Assembly (NCBI GenBank): GCA_964612085.1
Contig: CAZTCJ010000061.1
Location: 1 to 23,883 of the forward strand
Length of the DNA: 23,883 bases
DNA from: CAZTCJ01 sp964612085
GTDB taxonomy: Bacteria > Pseudomonadota > Alphaproteobacteria > JAJFIK01
Direction of reading: 5' to 3'
Shown here in pieces: positions 22,495 to 23,883 of the stretch. The translations under genes were made by a program, and so were the position numbers. The notes beneath the pieces were generated by a model. That model had not been told where the DNA came from. It was given only the letters and a program-made list of their open reading frames with translations, and ran no database searches. Numbering within the stretch: position 1 is the stretch's first letter; each line of letters starts with the position of its first letter.

Positions 22495-23442
22495 TTACTG
22501 CAACACCGCCATGGCGTCCTTGATCGCCGGAATTTCCCGCTCGATGGCTTCTTCGCCTAAGCGGATAAGATCGTCCGCCTTGTGAAAATCGAGCAGGCTC
22601 ACATGGCCGACCTTGGGGCAGGCCAGGATATCCGGCGGATCGCCCGCCATGCGCGAACGGGACAGGCGGTCCATCACGATATTAAGGGCTCCTAAGAGCA
22701 CCGTGCCCATGCCGGGCGTGCTTTGTTCCCGTCCGAACAATTGACGCATCATGACCCGCTCCGGATCCATCTCCGCCTGTTTGCCGGCGCGCATGCGCAA
22801 GGTCCGTTTCGGTTTGGGGGCCGGTTGTGGGGGCGTCACATCGGGTGCGATCTCGCGTTCGCTGCCCTTGCCGAAGGCGTCCGCGTTCAAGGTGACGGCG
22901 ATGACCAGATGGGCGCCCTTGGCCCGGCACACGGAAACCGGTACCGGATTGAACAAGGCGCCATCGATCAGCAGCCGGCCGTCCCGGCGCTGGGGGCCGA
23001 AAATGCCGGGCAGCGCATAGGACGCTTCCATGGCCTCGACCAGCGGGCCTTTCTCGATCCAGACCTCATGGCCGGTGGCCAGTTCGCCGGAGACCGCGAC
23101 GAACGGCTTGGGCAGGGACTCGATGGTCACGTCGCTCAAATAGGTGTTCATGAGCTTGGCGAGCTTGCGCCCGCCCAACAGCCCGCCGCTGCCCATCTTC
23201 ACGTCCAGATAGCTCAGGAGCCGGCGCTTGCTCAAAGAGCGCGCCCAGTCTTCCAGCGTGTCCAGATGGCCCGCCAGATGACAGCCGCCCACCACCGCTC
23301 CGATCGAGGTGCCGCAGATAATGTCGGGCTCGATGCCCGCCCGGTTGAGCGCCCGGATCACGCCGATATGAGCCCAGCCGCGGGCGACCCCGCCGCCAAG
23401 GGCCAGGCCGATAGTGGGGCGGCGGGAAGGGGCTTCGCTCAT
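22495..23442 (-). CDS. Patatin-like phospholipase family protein
   Basis: This serine lipid acyl-hydrolase of the patatin/RssA type has 315 residues. The oxyanion-hole GGGVARGWAHIGVIRAL is at 16-32, the nucleophile elbow GTSIG with Ser46 follows, and the catalytic Asp is at about 160 in LIDGALFNP. The Ser-Asp dyad is complete. A basic, disordered insertion rich in Pro, Lys and Arg follows residue 190 (TPPQPAPKPKRTLRMRAGK), and the C-terminal region is helical. There is no signal peptide, so it is cytosolic. The ATG at 23442 is supported by length and by starting immediately before the first motif; the upstream AT-richer stretch carries no strong ribosome site but GAGGACATGAAG is close. It lies upstream of the rRNA region, transcribed away from it. 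Confidence 0.92.
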   Translation of the reverse strand: MSEAPSRRPTIGLALGGGVARGWAHIGVIRALNRAGIEPDIICGTSIGAVVGGCHLAGHLDTLEDWARSLSKRRLLSYLDVKMGSGGLLGGRKLAKLMNTYLSDVTIESLPKPFVAVSGELATGHEVWIEKGPLVEAMEASYALPGIFGPQRRDGRLLIDGALFNPVPVSVCRAKGAHLVIAVTLNADAFGKGSEREIAPDVTPPQPAPKPKRTLRMRAGKQAEMDPERVMMRQLFGREQSTPGMGTVLLGALNIVMDRLSRSRMAGDPPDILACPKVGHVSLLDFHKADDLIRLGEEAIEREIPAIKDAMAVLQ

Positions 23443-23674
23443 GTCTTCATGTCCTCATTCAGTCGGGATGTGACGGGCAAAAGCCTCTTTGCGGTGTGAG
23501 TCGAGGCTAAGGCCAGCTCATATATATGGGGATAAACGCGCGCAGGGTCAGCGGCGGGGCGCGGGGCGCTGAAACGGGCGGCGGCTCTGGGGCGCGGGAC
23601 CCAAGCCAGACGGGCCTTTCACAGCTTTCGCACAACTTCTCCACACCGAATTTGAGTGCCTTTAAGATTTCCTC

Positions 23675-23724
23675 AAAAAAAATCAAAAGAGGGCTTGCAG
23701 GGGAGGAGCACTTGCGTCTATATC
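23675..23724 (+). promoter_or_regulatory. Likely rRNA operon promoter with A-rich upstream element
   Basis: TTGCAG (23695-23700) and CTATAT/TATATC (23718-23724) are spaced 17-18 bases apart. They are preceded by an A-rich tract (23675-23689) placed as an UP element. The direction points at the boxA leader and the expected 16S gene to the right. The match to strong ribosomal promoters is good by layout; the transcription start itself is inferred at about 23731. Confidence 0.6.
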
Positions 23725-23828
23725 TCCGGCCTCCCGAGCGGCGACTGGCGAATTGTCAGTTCGTCTTCTCCGAACCACATGGCGATCATCGCCGGACCGG
23801 ACGGCCGAAACAGCCGCTTGGGTGAGAG

Positions 23829-23839
23829 GCTCTTTGACA
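23829..23839 (+). promoter_or_regulatory. boxA antitermination site in rRNA leader
   Basis: GCTCTTTGACA matches the boxA core of bacterial rRNA leaders, where Nus factors load to stop premature termination. The following GATGGGAGCGTGGTGGGCGG resembles the stretch between boxA and 16S in alphaproteobacteria. The 16S gene itself is not inside the window. The remainder of 23443-23883 holds small hairpins (e.g. GGCGAT-C-ATCGCC at about 23780) and no convincing gene. Confidence 0.7.
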
Positions 23840-23883
23840 TTGTAGTTTTGATGGGAGCGTGGTGGGCGGTTGTCCTGTGCGTG

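Noticed and set aside
23526..23825. 99-codon open frame in the region before the boxA
   Set aside because: It covers the rRNA promoter, has an unlikely composition and no ribosome site.
1..23883. CRISPR arrays, insertion sequences, phage genes or tRNAs
   Set aside because: I found no spaced direct repeats, transposase or integrase motifs, or tRNA folds by eye.

Overview
The window reads as two blocks of different character. From about 2254 to the right end it looks like a chromosomal segment of a GC-rich alphaproteobacterium. Supporting signs are a PAS_5 sensor, PilZ proteins, a short PhoH, a DUF2157/GDYXXLXY pair, and a final 200 bases that resemble the promoter and boxA leader of an alphaproteobacterial rRNA operon (the 16S gene would lie just beyond the end). 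Nearly every gene here has a clear purine-rich Shine-Dalgarno (SD) sequence. The first 2250 bases (peptide ABC transporter ATPase, MscS-like channel, unknown protein) have no SD at any of their three starts. They may come from another lineage, either by transfer or through a chimeric assembly joined near 2250. I cannot tell which from sequence alone.

Layout. 1-2250: a partial oppF/dppF-type ATPase (-) diverging from an MscS channel (+), then an unknown gene (-) converging on it. 2254-6966: eight genes all on the minus strand with mostly short gaps, probably one transcription unit, perhaps with an internal promoter before the CoA-transferase pair. In transcription order they are a GFA-fold zinc protein, a four-helix membrane protein, a DUF7010 membrane protein, YtoQ, a 2-hydroxychromene-2-carboxylate isomerase-like protein, DUF1993, and the two subunits of a 3-oxoacid CoA-transferase. 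7170-7475: a small membrane protein (+), separated from phoH (-) by a good bidirectional terminator. 8286-8704: a 419-base gene-free stretch upstream of phoH with a strong imperfect palindrome. 8705-9769: a conserved-looking membrane-anchored orphan. 9922-10894: gamma carbonic anhydrase converging on a SlyD-like FKBP. 11178-12767: an AbgT-family transporter. 12862-13962: an unusual GYF_2 protein with a Cas2/SinR-like C-terminal domain. 14236-15934: an enoyl-CoA hydratase converging on a degenerate glycerophosphodiesterase-like protein. 16016-17593: tandem-PilZ and PAS_5 proteins. 17820-19797: a second isomerase paralogue translationally coupled to a rhomboid protease, then DUF4389. 19915-21848: the overlapping DUF2157/GDYXXLXY pair. 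22028-23442: a double-CBS protein converging on a patatin-like phospholipase. 23443-23883: the rRNA promoter and leader.

The content is mainly housekeeping and membrane/lipid genes; I see no phage, CRISPR array, insertion sequence or tRNA. The most unusual items are a roughly 100-base palindromic repeat present in two intergenic copies (11001-11103 and 19817-19918), the GYF/Cas2-like fusion, and the possible junction near 2250.
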